Assembly (NCBI GenBank): GCA_014885115.2
Contig: WKLE02000470.1
Location: 1 to 19,384, forward strand
Source: Asterionellopsis glacialis
Lineage: Eukaryota > Bacillariophyta > Plagiogrammaphyceae > Rhaphoneidales > Asterionellopsidaceae
DNA: 19,384 nt
Direction of reading: 5' to 3'
Shown here: in pieces, positions 17,118 through 19,384 of the stretch
Numbering within the stretch: the first letter of the stretch is position 1
How the letters are laid out: every line of letters starts with the position of its first letter
The notes under the pieces: model-generated
What the model saw: only the letters and a program-made list of their open reading frames with translations
Told to the model about the DNA's origin: nothing
The model's database searches: none
Translations under genes and position numbers: made by a program

Positions 17118-17828
17118 TCACGCAGCTGGTGCAAAACGACATGAACCCATAAATACATTGAAATTCAATGCACCATAATGACGCCATCGATTACCAATGT
17201 CCTTCCATTCAGGTAAACTAGAGTCCATAACGGTTAGTATTTCTTCGTAGCATGCATCCATAAGATCCATTTGTGATTGACTCTGATAAATTTCGGCCAT
17301 GTTGTTTAGTACAGCAAAATATACATTGGCATCTTGATTTGTGAGTGTTCCAGAATTCTTCTCTCTCTTGAGGACATGGAATACTCTTTTGTACACTTGA
17401 ATGACACTTTTCCCTCTCGTAACATTCATTCCTTGTTGCAGAGCCTGAAGATGCATTGCAAGAGCAAGATTAAAAAGAATTGTAGCACACATGTTGCTAT
17501 TGTTCTTGTTCTTGATGTTGTCGTCGTGATTTGTTCTTCCGTTGACTCCCTGTGCAACGATGAAAGGCTTGTTGACAATGGTAAGAGGAATGTAATGTGG
17601 AGCAATAGGATCCTTAATAATGCGATCCATTTTACCAATGGTGTCTCTTATCTTGGCAAGATGTCGATAGGACAAATCGAAATTTAGAGGATTTGTTACC
17701 ATGATTAAAATCGCATCCACGGCCAAGGATAATGCTGCAAAAGCTTGATCGTACTGACGATATTCAATAAACATACAACCAGCACTATTCAATTGTGAAA
17801 CAACGTTTTTAATTTCTTGCATGGACAT
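17118..17828 (-). CDS. TPR-like helical repeat protein
   Basis: 236 residues, starting at the first ATG (17828) after a T/A-rich leader. A second ATG two codons later is equally possible. Helix-turn-helix repeats resemble TPRs: NSAGCMFIEYRQYDQAFAAL (14-33), then TILFNLALAMHLQALQQG (116-133) with VIQVYKRVFHVLKRE (142-156), and NVYFAVLNNMAEIYQSQSQM (168-187) with ACYEEILTVM (192-201). The alternating small (A/G) and aromatic (Y/F) positions fit TPR packing. An insertion with Asn/Asp/Lys (96-112) separates the first and second repeats. The pattern recalls a large diatom family of short TPR-like proteins of unknown role. TPR proteins are scaffolds, so no reaction is proposed. Neighbours give no clue. 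Confidence 0.7.
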   Translation of the reverse strand: MSMQEIKNVVSQLNSAGCMFIEYRQYDQAFAALSLAVDAILIMVTNPLNFDLSYRHLAKIRDTIGKMDRIIKDPIAPHYIPLTIVNKPFIVAQGVNGRTNHDDNIKNKNNSNMCATILFNLALAMHLQALQQGMNVTRGKSVIQVYKRVFHVLKREKNSGTLTNQDANVYFAVLNNMAEIYQSQSQMDLMDACYEEILTVMDSSLPEWKDIGNRWRHYGALNFNVFMGSCRFAPAA

Positions 17829-19311
17829 GGTGTTTTTATTTTTCTAAAAAAAATGTCTCTTTTGTGTGTTTTGAAGGTTGTGTGTGAAACAAAAAAATGA
17901 GCCTCCCTTGGAAATTGGAAGCAATGCAGGCTGCGGACAACAATGTTTTCGTTTTTTGAGTAGAGTTCAAAATTAAAAAAAAAAAGTTGGTGCAACATTT
18001 TTCAAATTTGAGGCTATAATGTTCCGGGTACATATTATTATCGGGGAATATACGACACATGTACGACATCAAGTTATGATGAACTTGAGGGTTTCAGTAC
18101 ATTCTGAAGAGTGAAATAATGTCCAACTCATTATGTACAGTATTTATTTTATATTACGAAATACATTGGGTGCTTTATAAAGTATCCCAGGAACAATTTT
18201 TTTTACAGTACAAATTGTTTTTACTGAATACGGTAAAATCGACAATATTTCTGTTTTGAAAAAATAAAAAAGCTATACTGAATTTTTGGTATACTCTTGG
18301 TGCTAGAGATGGTGCAACTTTTTATAATAATTATTCGCAGCTACAAGAAACTAGAATGATAAATTCCAGTACTAGGATACGAAAATACTTTATATAGATT
18401 AGATATTATTACTGATACAATGGCCTTTGAGAGAAAGCCCAATGAGTTTTAGTACCAATAAAATGCGCCTAAAGTAGGGAAAGGATCTTTGTAAAGGGTA
18501 CATACGCAGCCGCAACGCGATCCGATGAAAAGGGCAGAGGTCTAAATCTGCATATTTTTTAATTCTCATTTGTCCCCTTTTACTGTGTACAATATTGTGG
18601 TTTGGATATACCAGCAGTCTACATTTTCATTGGGACAAGAAAATCCCTGTGATGTTTACTCGAATTTTTTAATAAAAGGTAAAACTGTGAAACTGCAAAG
18701 ATTCTTTTGCTTGGGGGGGAATAACAGTGGGGCACAAATCTGTTTTTGATACATTCAAAATTATTGTATCAATAATAGTTAGTAAACACACAAGATTCAA
18801 CATACAGTTATTGCTGGTAGAAAAGGTGCTTGTTCCAACGGAATCGCACAACTTGAACTCCTGTATTCTCCTGTGCAGTATGGTAAGTATAATATTATAT
18901 CCATAGGAATTCATCCACTGGCTTCTCAACTTTTCGTTTTCCAACTTTGGATAAATATATACAGATTTAAGCTGCTCTGTAGTTGATGTCTTGTAAGACA
19001 CATGATTGCGTTAATAGTAACAGAGAGAGCTATAAAGGTGTTACAGTAAGACATGCATTCAAGATACCACTTATCCCCCACCCCTGTCACGGGCTATACT
19101 GTAACATCTGTGGAGTCACACACATTTGTACAGTTAAGAACCTTGAAGAACATCCTCTATGGATTGTTGCACGAAATGCTGTGCTTGTGTTTTCAGTTTC
19201 GACAAGGAAGTTGTTATACTTTTTGAAACTGAACATATCAGGAACCGCGGATGTACCATGCAGGGTATATATTTCATTCATTTTACACAACTGTTTGCGT
19301 TTCTCTCTTCA
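17829..19311. other. AT-rich 1.5 kb region without a convincing gene
   Basis: The left part is the promoter and leader of the TPR-like gene. It holds hairpins: TCAAGTT/AACTTGA (18069-18075, 18082-18088) and AACAATTT/AAATTGTT (18192-18199, 18212-18219). A palindrome CTTTATAAAG lies near 18173. A relatively GC-rich island at 18508-18540 is followed by a hairpin and a T6 run. Frames at 18669-19001 (-) and 18983-19315 (+) overlap, start with GTG or TTG and match nothing I recognise. Confidence 0.45.
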
Positions 19312-19384
19312 ATGAAGCTTCAAAAACAAAAGTACACGCCACTGTCGTCACAAGTCACAATTGTTTGTTGTTCCTCGATGGGTC
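19312..19384 (+). CDS. Possible 5' end of a gene running off the right edge
   Basis: An ATG at 19312, preceded by the pyrimidine-rich CTCTCTTC, opens a frame of 24 codons that is still open at the window end (MKLQKQKYTPLSSQ...). The length is too short to judge coding character and no domain can be seen. Confidence 0.2.
   Translation, partial: MKLQKQKYTPLSSQVTIVCCSSMG

Noticed and set aside
18076..18103. C box-like ATGATGA and CTGA as a box C/D snoRNA
   Set aside because: Only about 20 bases separate them, too few for a C/D snoRNA, and the C-box match lies in the loop and arm of a short hairpin.
18669..19001. 110-codon minus-strand frame near the right end
   Set aside because: Protein-like composition, but no ATG until about codon 30, a stop just upstream, and no recognisable motif. 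An exon cannot be excluded.
18983..19315. 110-codon plus-strand frame near the right end
   Set aside because: The listed start is TTG, followed by ATG. There is no family resemblance, and it overlaps the opposite frame.

Overview
The window looks like nuclear DNA of a diatom, probably a pennate one; the species is not determinable. Reasons: long intron-free ORFs on both strands; codon-repeat runs of Ser, Asn, Gln, Thr and Asp inside otherwise conserved proteins; AT-rich, homopolymer-rich spacers; and a plastid pre-protein with the signal-peptide/Phe junction typical of algae with complex red plastids. There is no bacterial-style operon, CRISPR array, tRNA, rRNA or intact transposon.

Layout, left to right. 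1-754 (-) holds remnants of a broken or spliced gene that runs off the left edge. 1054-2475 (-) encodes an F-box-like protein with ankyrin-like repeats and a very cysteine-rich C-terminal half. Divergent from it, 2965-4257 (+) encodes a MMACHC/CblC-type cobalamin-processing protein. Convergent with that, 4385-7036 (-) encodes Nar1 (CIAO3/IOP1), the [FeFe]-hydrogenase-like factor of cytosolic Fe-S assembly, swollen to 883 residues by low-complexity insertions. After about 1.2 kb of spacer, 8257-8964 (-) encodes a small plastid-targeted, glycine-rich, coiled-coil protein. Divergent from it, 9602-11917 (+) encodes a secretory-pathway GT4-type glycosyltransferase. Convergent with that, 12117-15647 (-) encodes a large single-pass membrane protein with a GT-B fold (GT28/PF13528-like). 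A 1.5 kb spacer follows with a tight CRE-like promoter cluster at 16133-16186 and a small candidate ORF. 17118-17828 (-) encodes a TPR-like protein. The last 1.5 kb is AT-rich with no convincing gene except a possible 5' end at the right edge.

The genes are mostly independent housekeeping or lineage-specific units. Thematic pairs are the two secretory glycosyltransferases, arranged tail to tail and sharing short upstream motifs, and the two cofactor genes (cobalamin processing and Fe-S assembly), also tail to tail. I see no single multi-gene system. The items most worth a second look are the F-box/ankyrin/Cys-rich protein, the insertion-laden Nar1 and CblC proteins, the split membrane glycosyltransferase, and the CRE cluster with its small ORF.
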